Positions 17,581-25,696 of a DNA stretch of 64,000 nt are shown here, piece by piece. The DNA comes from Actinoplanes italicus (lineage in GTDB: Bacteria > Actinomycetota > Actinomycetes > Mycobacteriales > Micromonosporaceae): the NCBI RefSeq assembly GCF_003001815.1, contig NZ_PVMZ01000021.1:162529-226528 (forward strand), read 5' to 3'. Within the stretch, counting starts at the first letter, position 1, and each line of letters begins with the position of its first letter. Under the pieces are notes generated by a model. It had not been told where the DNA came from and made no database searches. It saw only the letters and a program-made list of their open reading frames with translations. Both the position numbers and the translations under genes were made by a program.

Positions 17581-18410
17581 CGGCTCTCCCCGAGGTCGAA
17601 GCGGCGGCGCCGCGTGATCAGGACGGCCGCGAACACCGCGGCGGCCAGCAGATAGGCGAGTTGTGCGGTGGGGCCGAAGACGGAGGAGACGAACAGACCT
17701 TCGGCGGTACGAGCAACGACCAGCACACCGGTGAGCCAGAGGGCGCCGAGGACGACGGCCGCGACCGGGAGGGTCAGGCTGGTGGCCAGTGCGAGCGTGC
17801 CGGTGCTGAGCAGCAGCGCCGGCAGGAGCCAGGCCGCCGCATACCACCCCGGCCCGGGCAGCAGCACGGCCGCGACGCCGGCCATCACGACGGCGACGCC
17901 GATCACCGAGACGGCACGCCACAGCACGAGGCCCGGTCCGGCGGCGGGTGTGGTGCCGGTGATCTCGTGCATCGGGTCGGCCGGGGGGCCGTAGGCGCCG
18001 GAGACCGCGATCACCGGCAGGATCGGGGCCAGCGCCAGGAACGCCTGACCGATCGCCTGCGATCCCTCCCGGCCGAACCAGGCCGCGGCGACCGCGAGCG
18101 TCAGCACCGCGGACGTCGCGAGCACCCATGACCAGCGCAGCGCGGGGGTGGCGGTGAGCAGCCGCAGCCGGTGCCCGGGCAGCCCGGCCCGGGTCAGCAG
18201 ACGCGCGACCGGGCCCACCCGCGGGGCGTGGAGCTCGTCGTAGACGGCCGACCAGCTGTCGTCCAGCCAGGCGTCCTCGGCCGGGATCAGGGCACGGCAG
18301 GCGGCGCAGCTCAGCATGTGCGCCTCGACCGCCATGACACGGCTCGGCACGAGGGTGCCGTTCTCGTACTGCTCGATCAGGCCTGGGTCGATGTGCCAGT
18401 CGGTGGTCAT
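17577..18410 (-). CDS. zf-HC2-type membrane protein, probable anti-sigma factor
   Basis: The product is 277 aa. A putative zinc-binding motif H-x3-C-x2-C lies in EAHMLSCAACRALIP (about 29-43), with an upstream Glu-rich helix as in zf-HC2 anti-sigma domains. About six transmembrane helices follow from residue 90 (WVLATSAVLTLAVAAAW, FLALAPILPVIAVSGAY, AVSVIGVAVVMAGVAAVLL). ZAS anti-sigma factors hold their cognate ECF sigma factor inactive. The ECF gene is immediately upstream with a 4-nt overlap, so pairing is very likely. The multi-helix C-terminus is more than a simple anchor and may contribute to the ABC complex (inference). Confidence 0.85.
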   Translation of the reverse strand: MTTDWHIDPGLIEQYENGTLVPSRVMAVEAHMLSCAACRALIPAEDAWLDDSWSAVYDELHAPRVGPVARLLTRAGLPGHRLRLLTATPALRWSWVLATSAVLTLAVAAAWFGREGSQAIGQAFLALAPILPVIAVSGAYGPPADPMHEITGTTPAAGPGLVLWRAVSVIGVAVVMAGVAAVLLPGPGWYAAAWLLPALLLSTGTLALATSLTLPVAAVVLGALWLTGVLVVARTAEGLFVSSVFGPTAQLAYLLAAAVFAAVLITRRRRFDLGESR

Positions 18411-18967
18411 GTCAGCAGCTCCCTCAGCCGGATACGGGCCCGCATGAGCCGTGTCTTGGCGGTGCCCTCGGGGATGCCGAGCAGCTTCGCGGCCTCACGC
18501 ACCGAGAGGCCGTCGAGGGCGGTCGCCTCGATCAGCCGGCGCAGCTCGGGGGAGAGGCGGTCGAGTGCCGGGCCCAGGGCGCCGTGCTCCACCCCGAGCA
18601 GCACCAGTTCCTCGGCGGACGGAGTGGTGGTGACGTCGGGCAGTTCGTCGCCAGCGCCGTTCAGCCAGCGGTGGGCCGGACCACGCAACGCCGAGAGGAG
18701 ACGGCGGACGGCGATGGTCCAGAGCCAGGCCGCGGCGTCGGCGGTCGTCTCCTCATACCGATGGGAGTCTTTCCAGACCGCGACGAACGTGTCCTGGATC
18801 GCCGCGTCGACCACATCGGGATCGGCGCAGCGCCGGCGGAGCCGGGCACGTAGCCAGCCGGCATGCCGGTGGTGCAGCAGGCGCAGCGCCGCGGTGTCCC
18901 CGCCGGCGATGGCGCGCAGCAACTCGGCGTCGCTGCTCTGGTCGCTGACCGGTCTTCTCGCTCGCAC
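18407..18967 (-). CDS. ECF-type RNA polymerase sigma factor
   Basis: The product is 186 aa. Region 2 is seen in LLHHRHAGWLRARLRRRCAD and DAAIQDTFVAVWKDSHRYEE (about 30-75). Region 4 is seen in LSPELRRLIEATALDGLSVR followed by EAAKLLGIPEGTAKTRLMRA (about 138-178). It is the first gene of a 4-nt-overlap operon with its presumed anti-sigma and an ABC transporter. The GTG start lies about 7 nt after a GATAGT box, fitting a leaderless mRNA. A GAACC motif (18995-18999, minus strand) about 16 nt further up could be an autoregulated ECF -35 element, though this is weak. Signal and regulon are unknown. Confidence 0.93.
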   Translation of the reverse strand: MRARRPVSDQSSDAELLRAIAGGDTAALRLLHHRHAGWLRARLRRRCADPDVVDAAIQDTFVAVWKDSHRYEETTADAAAWLWTIAVRRLLSALRGPAHRWLNGAGDELPDVTTTPSAEELVLLGVEHGALGPALDRLSPELRRLIEATALDGLSVREAAKLLGIPEGTAKTRLMRARIRLRELLT

Positions 18968-19005
18968 ATCTGGACTATCGCCGACCGGCCGGAATTCGGT
19001 TCATG

Positions 19006-19036
19006 AAAAAACGGCGCTGCCCGTGAGCAGCGCCGT
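19006..19036 (-). terminator. Rho-independent terminator of the sulfurtransferase gene
   Basis: A perfect 10-bp stem (arms 19011-19020 and 19027-19036, loop 6 nt) is followed on the minus strand by TTTTTT (19006-19011). It starts 13 nt past the sulfurtransferase stop codon and separates it from the divergent ECF promoter region. Confidence 0.85.
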
Positions 19037-19049
19037 CGATGAGTGGAGA

Positions 19050-19949
19050 TCAGCTGAGACCGCCGGGTTCGGTGCCCTTCGCGATCGGGGCCCGGACCAG
19101 GTTGCCCCACTCGGTCCATGAGCCGTCGTAGTTGCGGACCTGGGGATAACCGAGCAGGTAACGCAGCACGAACCAGGTGTGGCTGGACCGCTCGCCGATC
19201 CGGCAGTAGGCGATGATGTCGTCCGCCGACTCCAGGCCGAGCTCGTCGCGGTAGATCTTGACGAGTTCGTCGTGCGGCTTGAAGGACCCGTCCTCGTTCG
19301 CCGCCGACTTCCACGGCTTGCTCACCGCGCCCGGGATGTGCCCGCCGCGCAGTGCGCCCTCCTGCGGATAGGCCGCCATGTGGGTCAGCTCGCCGGTGTA
19401 CTCCTGGGGCGAACGCACGTCGACCAGCGGCCGTCCGCTGGAGATGTGGCCCATCACCTGGTCACGGAAGGCCCGGATCTCGGCGTCGTTGCGCACCGGG
19501 GCCGGGTAGTCGGCGGCCGGGCGGACGGTCTTCTCCCTGGTCAGAGTGCGCCCCTCGGCGGCCCACTTCTGCCGGCCGCCGTCGAGCAGCCGCACGTCGC
19601 GGTGGCCGAAGAGGCTGAAGACCCACAGCGCGTACGCCGCCCACCAGTTGAAGTTGTCGCCGTAGAAGACGATCGTGTCGTCGCGGCCGATGCCCTTGGC
19701 GGCGCACAGTGCCGCGAACGCCGCCGGGTCGAGATAGTCCCGGCTGATCTGGTCGTTGAGTTCCAGGTGCCAGTCGACCTTCACCGCGCCCGGGATGTGA
19801 CCGGTGTCGTAGAGCAGCACGTCCTCGTCCGACTCGACGACGACCAGGCCGGGGGTGTCGAGATTCGCGGCGAGCCACTCGGTGGTGACCAGTTTGTCGG
19901 GGTGCGCGTACGCCTGCAGCGCCTGCGCCGGATCGTTCGGAACGGACAT
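19050..19949 (-). CDS. sseA: Thiosulfate sulfurtransferase (double rhodanese)
   Basis: The product is 299 aa with two rhodanese domains. The N-terminal one is inactive-type (DTGHIPGAVKVDWHLELND, about 51-69). The C-terminal one has the active-site loop CRIGERSSHTWF (Cys at about 233), matching mycobacterial CysA/SseA thiosulfate sulfurtransferases, which move sulfane sulfur to cyanide or thiol acceptors. The ATG at 19949 is preferred; TAGCGT about 8 nt upstream suggests a leaderless start, though a GTG at 19958 is possible. A sufE-like gene lies about 2.3 kb away across proS. These are frequently adjacent in actinobacteria, so sulfur relay to Fe-S assembly is plausible. Confidence 0.9.
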   Translation of the reverse strand: MSVPNDPAQALQAYAHPDKLVTTEWLAANLDTPGLVVVESDEDVLLYDTGHIPGAVKVDWHLELNDQISRDYLDPAAFAALCAAKGIGRDDTIVFYGDNFNWWAAYALWVFSLFGHRDVRLLDGGRQKWAAEGRTLTREKTVRPAADYPAPVRNDAEIRAFRDQVMGHISSGRPLVDVRSPQEYTGELTHMAAYPQEGALRGGHIPGAVSKPWKSAANEDGSFKPHDELVKIYRDELGLESADDIIAYCRIGERSSHTWFVLRYLLGYPQVRNYDGSWTEWGNLVRAPIAKGTEPGGLS

Positions 19950-20023
19950 GCCTGTCACGCTAGCGCCTGTTCAGGGGGATATCCGGATGTCTTCTCGGTG
20001 ACCTGTCCCTAAGCTCGGTTCCC

Positions 20024-21757
20024 ATGCTGCTTCGGATGTCCACCTTGCTGCTCAAGACACTGCGCGAGGAGCCGGCGGACGCGGAGGTGCCGAGTCATCG
20101 TCTCCTCCTGCGCGCCGGCTTCGTCCGTCGCGCGGCTCCGGGCGGCTACACCTGGCTCCCGCTGGGGAAACTGGTCCTCGACCGGGTCGTCGAGATCGTC
20201 CGGGAGGAGATGTGGGCGGCCGGCGGGCAGGAGATCGCCTTCCCCTCGCTGCTGCCTCGCGAGCCCTACGAGACGAGCGGCCGCTGGACGGAGTACGGCG
20301 ACGACATCTTCACGCTGAAGGACCGGCGTGGCGCGGATCACCTGCTCGCGCCCACGCACGAGGAGATGGTCACCCTGCTGGTGCAGGACATGACGGGCTC
20401 GTACCGTGACTTCCCGCTGCTGCTCTTCCAGACCCAGACCAAGTTCCGTGACGAGGCACGGCCCCGGGGTGGCCTGCTGCGTGGCCGCGAGTTCCTGATG
20501 AAGGACGCCTACTCCTTCGACCTGACGGAAGAAGGGCTCATCCAGGCGTACGACCGGATGCGTGCCGCCTACCAGCGGATCTTCACCCGGCTCGGCCTGG
20601 ATCACGCGATCGTCTCGGCAGTGTCCGGCGCGATGGGCGGCTCCGCCTCGGAGGAGTTCCTGGCCACCGCCGAGGTCGGTGAGGACACCTACGTCGGCTG
20701 CACGAACTGCGACTACGCCGCCAACACCGAGGCCGTGACCACCCCGGCCCCGCCCGCACGCGAGATCACCGCCGGGCCGCTGACGGTGCACGACACCCCC
20801 GGGACGCCGACCATCGCGTCGCTCGTCGACCTGGCCAACGCACGCCGGCTCGGCGGGCGATCCGACTGGACCGCGGCCGACACCCTCAAGAACGTCGTGG
20901 TCACCGTGCACCACCCCGGGCGCGAGCCGGAACTGCTGGTCATCGGCCTGCCCGGCGACCGGGAGGTCGACCTCAAGCGGCTCGACGCGACATTGGCCCC
21001 GGCCACCGCCGTACTCTTCGACGACTTCGAATCCCGCCCCGACCTGGTCAAGGGCTACATCGGACCGCAGGACATCAAGATCCGCTACCTGGCCGACCCA
21101 CGCGTCGCACCCGGCACAGCCTGGCTGACGGGCGCCAACGAACCCGGCCGGCACGCCACCGACGTGGTCTGCGGTCGCGACTTCACCCCGGACGGCACGA
21201 TCGAGGCGGCTGAGGTGAGGCCCGGCGACCCCTGCCCCGCCTGCGGCGACGGAACCCTCTCGATGCGCCGGGGCATCGAGATCGGGCACATCTTCCAGCT
21301 CGGCCGCCGGTACACCGATGCTTTCAAGGTCGACGTGCTCGGCTCCGACGGCAAGCCGGTCCGGCCCACCATGGGCTGCTACGGCATCGGGCTGTCCCGT
21401 GCGGTCGCGGCCATCGCCGAACAGCACAACGACGCCCGCGGCCTGACCTGGCCGGCCGGAGTCGCACCGGCCGACGTACACATCGTCGCGGCCGGTAAGG
21501 ACGGGCAGATCGAGGCGGCCCTCAGCCTGGCCGGCACTCTCTCGCGGGCCGGGCTGCGCGTGCTCGTCGACGACCGGCCCAACGTCTCGGCCGGGGTCAA
21601 ATTCACCGATGCCGAGCTCATCGGCATCTCCCGGTGCGTCGTGGTCGGCCGCCGTCTTTCCGAGGGGTACGCCGAAGTGCGCGACCGCCTGACACAGGAA
21701 CGAAGGGAAGTGCCCCTTGTGGATGTCTCGGGTGTAATCACAGCGGAGCTCGGGTAA
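20024..21757 (+). CDS. proS: Prolyl-tRNA synthetase, bacterial type with INS domain
   Basis: The product is 577 aa, the normal size for bacterial ProRS. Class II motif 2 is KFRDEARPRGGLLRGREF (about 143-160) and motif 3 is GCYGIGLSRAVAA (about 450-462). The YbaK-like editing insertion spans about 225-385. The C-terminal anticodon-binding domain covers the end (DVHIVAAGKDGQIEAALSLA onward). It charges tRNA-Pro in the cytosol. A TAAGCT box about 8-14 nt before the ATG suggests a leaderless or near-leaderless mRNA. A free-standing YbaK-type deacylase lies 1.6 kb downstream on the other strand, an apt editing partner (inference). Confidence 0.97.
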   Translation: MLLRMSTLLLKTLREEPADAEVPSHRLLLRAGFVRRAAPGGYTWLPLGKLVLDRVVEIVREEMWAAGGQEIAFPSLLPREPYETSGRWTEYGDDIFTLKDRRGADHLLAPTHEEMVTLLVQDMTGSYRDFPLLLFQTQTKFRDEARPRGGLLRGREFLMKDAYSFDLTEEGLIQAYDRMRAAYQRIFTRLGLDHAIVSAVSGAMGGSASEEFLATAEVGEDTYVGCTNCDYAANTEAVTTPAPPAREITAGPLTVHDTPGTPTIASLVDLANARRLGGRSDWTAADTLKNVVVTVHHPGREPELLVIGLPGDREVDLKRLDATLAPATAVLFDDFESRPDLVKGYIGPQDIKIRYLADPRVAPGTAWLTGANEPGRHATDVVCGRDFTPDGTIEAAEVRPGDPCPACGDGTLSMRRGIEIGHIFQLGRRYTDAFKVDVLGSDGKPVRPTMGCYGIGLSRAVAAIAEQHNDARGLTWPAGVAPADVHIVAAGKDGQIEAALSLAGTLSRAGLRVLVDDRPNVSAGVKFTDAELIGISRCVVVGRRLSEGYAEVRDRLTQERREVPLVDVSGVITAELG

Positions 21758-21789
21758 CCGTGACTCAACGGCGCTGGAGAGGCAGAGGC

Positions 21790-22182
21790 ATGGTCAGACT
21801 GGTCGCGGATGCCATGACCCGGCGGGTCGTCTACCTGCCGGAGGACACGTCCCTGGACGAGGCCGCGCAGGTGATGCGAGATCAGGGCATCGGTGACGTG
21901 GTGGTGACCCAGGGCCCCACGATGGCGGGCATCGTCACCGACCGCGACATCGTGGTCCGGGCGATCGCCGAGAAGCTCGACCCCGTGGTCACCACGCTGG
22001 GCTCGATCGCCACCCGGGAGCTCCTGATGGTCGAACAGAGTGCCACCGTGGAGGAGGCGGTCCAGGCGATGCGCGATCGTGGTGTCCGCCGCCTGCTGGT
22101 CTGCGACGCGGATCGCAAGCTGGTCGGCATCCTGAGCCTCAGCGACATCGCCCTGCTGCCCACGTCGTCGGCCGCCGCCTGA
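21790..22182 (+). CDS. Tandem CBS-domain protein
   Basis: The product is 130 aa consisting of two CBS motifs (VADAMTRRVVYLPEDTSLDE ... GIVTDRDIVVRAIAE, and LMVEQSATVEEAVQAMRDRG ... LVGILSLSDIALLP). Stand-alone CBS pairs bind adenosine nucleotides and act as energy or stress sensors; related actinobacterial genes are often hypoxia- or dormancy-linked. The ATG at 21790 follows GAGAGG about 9 nt upstream. It lies 32 nt after proS in the same direction, possibly co-transcribed. The partner protein is unknown. Confidence 0.9.
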   Translation: MVRLVADAMTRRVVYLPEDTSLDEAAQVMRDQGIGDVVVTQGPTMAGIVTDRDIVVRAIAEKLDPVVTTLGSIATRELLMVEQSATVEEAVQAMRDRGVRRLLVCDADRKLVGILSLSDIALLPTSSAAA

Positions 22183-22225
22183 AGCGCGGCGGTCGATGCG
22201 GTGATCGACGCGTAGGGTCGATGTC

Positions 22226-22657
22226 GTGAGTGACATGCCGCCGAAGCTGGCCGAGATCGTCGACGACTTCGCCTCCGCTCCCCGCGAGGTCGTGCTGGAG
22301 ATGCTGCTGGAGTTCGCCGACGCGGTGCCGCCACTACCCGCCGACCTGGCCGGGCACGAGGGCATGGAACAGGTGCCGGAGTGTCAGACGGCGTTCTTCC
22401 TGAAGGCGGTCGTACGGCCGGACGGCACCGTGGTGACGCACTTCGACTGCCCACCCGAGGCCCCGACCACGCGGGCGTTCGCCGGCATCCTGGCGGAGGG
22501 CCTGGCCGGGGCGACCGCGGCGGAGGTCGTGGCCGTACCCGATGATCTCTATGCCCGAATGGGTCTGGCACAGGCGATCAGTCCGTTGCGGGTGCGCGGC
22601 GGGACGGCGATCCTCGCCCGCCTCAAGCGGCAGGTCGCCTCTTTCAAGGCGGAGTGA
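22226..22657 (+). CDS. sufE: SufE-family sulfur acceptor protein
   Basis: The product is 143 aa, the typical SufE length. The sulfur-accepting Cys sits in VPECQTAFFLKAVV (Cys at about residue 50), and PKLAEIVDDFASAPREVVLE is the expected N-terminus. SufE accepts persulfide sulfur from cysteine desulfurase or a sulfurtransferase and stimulates Fe-S cluster assembly. The start is GTG. The gene precedes the FrnE-like gene by 1 nt, so the two are co-transcribed. Functional pairing with the thiosulfate sulfurtransferase at 19 kb is likely but not adjacent. Confidence 0.92.
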   Translation: MSDMPPKLAEIVDDFASAPREVVLEMLLEFADAVPPLPADLAGHEGMEQVPECQTAFFLKAVVRPDGTVVTHFDCPPEAPTTRAFAGILAEGLAGATAAEVVAVPDDLYARMGLAQAISPLRVRGGTAILARLKRQVASFKAE

Positions 22658-22658
22658 C

Positions 22659-23300
22659 GTGGACATTCAGGTCTGGTCCGACGTCGTCTGCCCGTGGTGC
22701 TACGTCGGTCGGATACGGCTGGAGAAGGCACTGACCGAATTCGACGGTGTCGTGACGGTGACCTACCGGGCGTACCGGCTGAACCCCGAGCCCGTACCCG
22801 AACCTCGGTTGATCAGGCAGGTGATGGCGGAGAAGACCGGCGACCCGGCGCGCGCCGGGGAGATGCTCGCGCGAGTGACCGCCACCGGTGCGAGCGAGGG
22901 CTTGGCGTTCGACTTCGGCCGGGCGATCGCCGCCGACACCTTTGCAGCGCATCGGCTGATTGCCTGGGCGGCGATCCGGGAGCGGCAGAGGGACATGCTG
23001 GACGCACTGCAGCGGGCCCACTTCACCGACGGCGTCGACATCGGCTCGCTCCCGGACCTCGCGGCCGTCGCCGGATCGATCGGGCTGGACGCCGCTGCCG
23101 CACTGGCCCACCTCCGGTCCGCGGCGGGGACCAACGCGGTCAACACCGACCTGGAGGAGGCACGGGCCCTCGGGCTCAGCAGCGTTCCGACTCTGCTCAT
23201 CGACGGCAAGTACGTCGTCCAGGGCGCTCAGGAGCCGGACACCCTGCTGGCCGCGTTCGAGGAGATCACCCGCCGGGAGACCGCCAACGCCGGTCTATGA
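22659..23300 (+). CDS. DsbA-family thiol oxidoreductase, FrnE type
   Basis: The product is 213 aa, a thioredoxin-fold DsbA/FrnE protein with the redox pair CPWC in VVCPWCYVGRIRLEKAL (about 10-26). The helical insertion (FDFGRAIAADTFAAHRLIAW) and the cis-Pro loop (GLSSVPTLLIDGKYVVQGAQ) are both typical. No signal peptide, so it is cytosolic. FrnE-like proteins act as disulfide isomerases or in polyketide/stress pathways; the substrate is not predicted. The GTG at 22659 directly follows the sufE stop. A parS palindrome lies 2 nt after its stop. Confidence 0.92.
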   Translation: MDIQVWSDVVCPWCYVGRIRLEKALTEFDGVVTVTYRAYRLNPEPVPEPRLIRQVMAEKTGDPARAGEMLARVTATGASEGLAFDFGRAIAADTFAAHRLIAWAAIRERQRDMLDALQRAHFTDGVDIGSLPDLAAVAGSIGLDAAAALAHLRSAAGTNAVNTDLEEARALGLSSVPTLLIDGKYVVQGAQEPDTLLAAFEEITRRETANAGL

Positions 23301-23301
23301 C

Positions 23302-23315
23302 GTTTCACGTGAAAC
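23302..23315. other. parS centromere site
   Basis: GTTTCACGTGAAAC, a perfect match to the core of the bacterial parS palindrome bound by ParB. It lies in the 29-bp gap between convergent genes, about 27 kb from parB and 19 kb from oriC, within the usual range for chromosomal parS. Confidence 0.93.
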
Positions 23316-23329
23316 GACATAGATGACCG

Positions 23330-23884
23330 TCACGCCACCTCGCGGGCCAGGCCGTCGATGACCTCGGCGCCCGGCAGGGCGCCGAGCGCGGGGCCGGCGA
23401 TGGCGATCTTGCTGTGCCGCACGCCGGAGCCGATGATCACGTGCGGTGTGGCCACGACCCGGCTGTCGACCAGGATCGGCCAGTCGACGGGCAGCCCGAT
23501 CGGCGTGATGCCGCCGTACTCCATCCCGGTCAGCGACACCGCGTCGTCCATCGGCGCGAAGCTGGCCTTGCGTACGTCCAGGTGGCGACGGACCACACCG
23601 TTCACGTCGGCACGGGTGGTGGCGAGGATGATGCAGGCCGCATACTTCGTGACCCCGCCGCGGCTGCCGGCGACGATCACGCAGTTGGCGGACTCGGCCA
23701 GGCTCACCCCGTACGCCTCGCAGAACGCGGCCGTGTCGGCCAGACCGGAATCGATCGGAGCGACCAGCACCTGATCGGCGTCGATCGGGCCCTCCGGCGG
23801 CCACACCGCCAGCGCCTTGGCAACCGGCGGAGCCAGCAGGTCCGGACGGGTCTGAGCAATCTCGGTCTGCAGGCTTCCCATCAT
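23330..23884 (-). CDS. YbaK/EbsC-type aminoacyl-tRNA deacylase domain protein
   Basis: The product is 184 aa, a free-standing YbaK-type fold. ANCVIVAGSRGGVTKYAACI (about 67-86) and GMEYGGITPIGLPVDWPILV (about 122-141) match the YbaK core, including the Gly-rich GGITPIG loop. Members hydrolyse mischarged aminoacyl-tRNAs such as Ala- or Cys-tRNA-Pro. proS nearby strengthens a tRNA-Pro editing role, but specificity cannot be read here. The ATG at 23884 has AAGGA 7 nt upstream; an adjacent ATG at 23881 is equally possible. Confidence 0.88.
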   Translation of the reverse strand: MMGSLQTEIAQTRPDLLAPPVAKALAVWPPEGPIDADQVLVAPIDSGLADTAAFCEAYGVSLAESANCVIVAGSRGGVTKYAACIILATTRADVNGVVRRHLDVRKASFAPMDDAVSLTGMEYGGITPIGLPVDWPILVDSRVVATPHVIIGSGVRHSKIAIAGPALGALPGAEVIDGLAREVA

Positions 23885-24050
23885 GGCGTCATCCTTACCC
23901 ACTCGGCCGATGAGTGATGACAGGGGCCACCGGACAGTAGTCCCGTTTCCTCCCAGACGCAGCTGAATCGGCGCCCGTGAACGCCTCCACGGCCAGAAAG
24001 CGCCTGGAAAGCACTCAGATTCGCCCCGATCATGCCGACCGTCAGGGGTT

Positions 24051-24506
24051 GTGGAGGAGCGTCGGCAAGCGCGCGTAGGGACCGTCAGTGGTCTCGCGTT
24101 GATGACCGGTGCCACCGCACTGGTGGCCGTCTCCGGAGGCCGGCATTCGTTCTTCGCGGTTCTGCTGCTCGGGCTCCTGGCAATGGTGATGGCGCACGCG
24201 CTCGTCGTCGAGATCCAGCGTCAGGCGCGTCGCCGCTCCCAGATCCGGTGGTACCGGACCGACACGATCAACGTGGTCCTGCTCGCCTGCTGGACGCTGA
24301 TCGCAGCCGTCACCACCACGGTGCCCTTCGCATCCCTGCCGGTCCGGGCCGTCGGGGCGCTGCTGGCCGTCGGTTACTCCGCGGCCTGCGCCTACTTCGT
24401 CGTGGAGCGCCGCCGTGCCGTCGCGCTCGCCTCCGTGTTCCGGCCGGAGCCCGAAACGCCCGTCGAGTCCAGAGATCCGCTGGCGGACTCGGCGCCGTCG
24501 GTCTGA
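24051..24506 (+). CDS. Four-helix membrane protein of unknown function
   Basis: The product is 151 aa with four hydrophobic helices (GLALMTGATALVAVSG, SFFAVLLLGLLAMVMAHALV, TINVVLLACWTLIAAVTTTV, AVGALLAVGYSAACAYFVV) separated by Arg-rich loops. No family is recognised. GTG start with AGGGG close upstream. The last 115 nt overlap the 3' end of the convergent NUDIX gene. Both frames look protein-like, so the overlap seems real, although either C-terminus could be poorly constrained. Confidence 0.65.
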   Translation: MEERRQARVGTVSGLALMTGATALVAVSGGRHSFFAVLLLGLLAMVMAHALVVEIQRQARRRSQIRWYRTDTINVVLLACWTLIAAVTTTVPFASLPVRAVGALLAVGYSAACAYFVVERRRAVALASVFRPEPETPVESRDPLADSAPSV

Positions 24507-24907
24507 CCGGCGAGAGTCGGCAGCACCACCATCAACGGCGGCACCGGCACACCGCTGGTCTCGATCGGCAGCTCGGGCACCGGGAGCCAGTCGACCCCGA
24601 GCTGCTCCGGCCCGAAGCCGTCATCCTGTCCGACCCGTGGCTCCCCGTCCGCAACGGTCACCGCGAAGACCGACGTCATGCCCGACGGATAGGGCATCTC
24701 GAGCACGTAGCGGGTGTCACTGACGATCAGCCCGGTCTCCTCGAACACCTCGCGACGGACGGCCTCCTCGGCCGTCTCACCGGGCTGCAGGCCACCTCCG
24801 GGAAGGGTCCACCACTCGCCGCCACCGGATCGCCGGCTCCGCTCGTGCACCATCAGCACACGGCCGTCCCGCACGATCACAGCGGCGGCCCGTCTTCGCT
24901 CACTCAC
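24392..24907 (-). CDS. NUDIX hydrolase
   Basis: The product is 171 aa. The Nudix box is complete: GGGLQPGETAEEAVRREVFE followed by ETGL (about 37-60; GX5EX7REUXEEXGU). These enzymes hydrolyse nucleoside diphosphates linked to another moiety, with Mg bound by the box glutamates. The C-terminal ~40 residues (after PLMVVLPTLAGQ) are Ser/Thr/Arg-rich and overlap the convergent membrane-protein gene, so they may be non-functional. A DnaA-box-like TTATCCACA (minus strand) lies at 24960-24968, about 50 nt upstream of the start. Substrate is unknown. Confidence 0.9.
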   Translation of the reverse strand: MSERRRAAAVIVRDGRVLMVHERSRRSGGGEWWTLPGGGLQPGETAEEAVRREVFEETGLIVSDTRYVLEMPYPSGMTSVFAVTVADGEPRVGQDDGFGPEQLGVDWLPVPELPIETSGVPVPPLMVVLPTLAGQTDGAESASGSLDSTGVSGSGRNTEASATARRRSTTK

Positions 24908-24983
24908 GACATGCAGGCTAACCGGCGGAGACCAGGGACGCAGGCCTCCGTCATTCCCCTGTGGATAACCGGCACATCCGTGC

Positions 24984-25655
24984 CTACACCTGTGGAACGG
25001 TGACCAGCAGATACGTCATCTTCTCCACCTGTTCGGCGGTGAGTACGACGCCGGTACGCGCGGCCAGGAAGGTGAGCGCCGCCGCGGTGGGTTCGGCCGT
25101 GGCCGTGCTCCCGGAAAGGCCCGCTGCCAGCAGATCCGACCGGAATTCGTCCGGGCTGGAACCACTGGGCCGGTCCGGTGCCGAGGTGTCCAGGTCGAGG
25201 GCGAGATCTCCGTCACGGAACACCATGAGGCGGCCGGATCGGCCACCACCACCGCGGTACGCGACGACCTCGCCACCGTCCGCCGACAACGGCTCCACGA
25301 TCTCCTGGGTCACACCGAGCGACCCGTTGTCCTCGACGATGACCGACCAGTCCTCGACCCGGCCGATCGCGATGAAGAAACGGCTCCGGGCACCCGCCTC
25401 GCCGTCACCCGGGCCGATCACCCGATGCCACTCGACCCGCTCCAGCTCGTCGCCGCCCAGGCGCTCGATCAGGGCGTACGGCTTGATACCGCGCACCAGG
25501 GTGAAGCAGAACCCGCTCGTCAGGTCGGCGCTACGGGCCGGCCACCCGAGGTCCGGCACGGCGGAGATCGACGGCAGCGGCTCGGCGGAGCCGGGCGAAC
25601 CACACCCGGCGGCGGAGACGAGAGGCAGCAGAAGCAGGACCGAACGGCGTTTCAC
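24984..25655 (-). CDS. Lipoprotein resembling DUF6461 proteins
   Basis: The product is 223 aa with a lipoprotein signal (RRSVLLLLPLVSAAGC, Cys at about 18). The body contains FCFTLVRGIKPYALIERLGG and a Gly/Arg stretch (VVAYRGGGGRSGR). The ending (AARTGVVLTAEQVEKMTY) is typical of actinobacterial DUF6461-like proteins. No catalytic motif is seen. It would be anchored on the outer face of the membrane after lipidation. Monocistronic on the minus strand. Confidence 0.78.
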   Translation of the reverse strand: MKRRSVLLLLPLVSAAGCGSPGSAEPLPSISAVPDLGWPARSADLTSGFCFTLVRGIKPYALIERLGGDELERVEWHRVIGPGDGEAGARSRFFIAIGRVEDWSVIVEDNGSLGVTQEIVEPLSADGGEVVAYRGGGGRSGRLMVFRDGDLALDLDTSAPDRPSGSSPDEFRSDLLAAGLSGSTATAEPTAAALTFLAARTGVVLTAEQVEKMTYLLVTVPQV

Positions 25656-25696
25656 CTGACCAGTAGATCAAAGATCGATGGCCCGTAACGCCCCCG

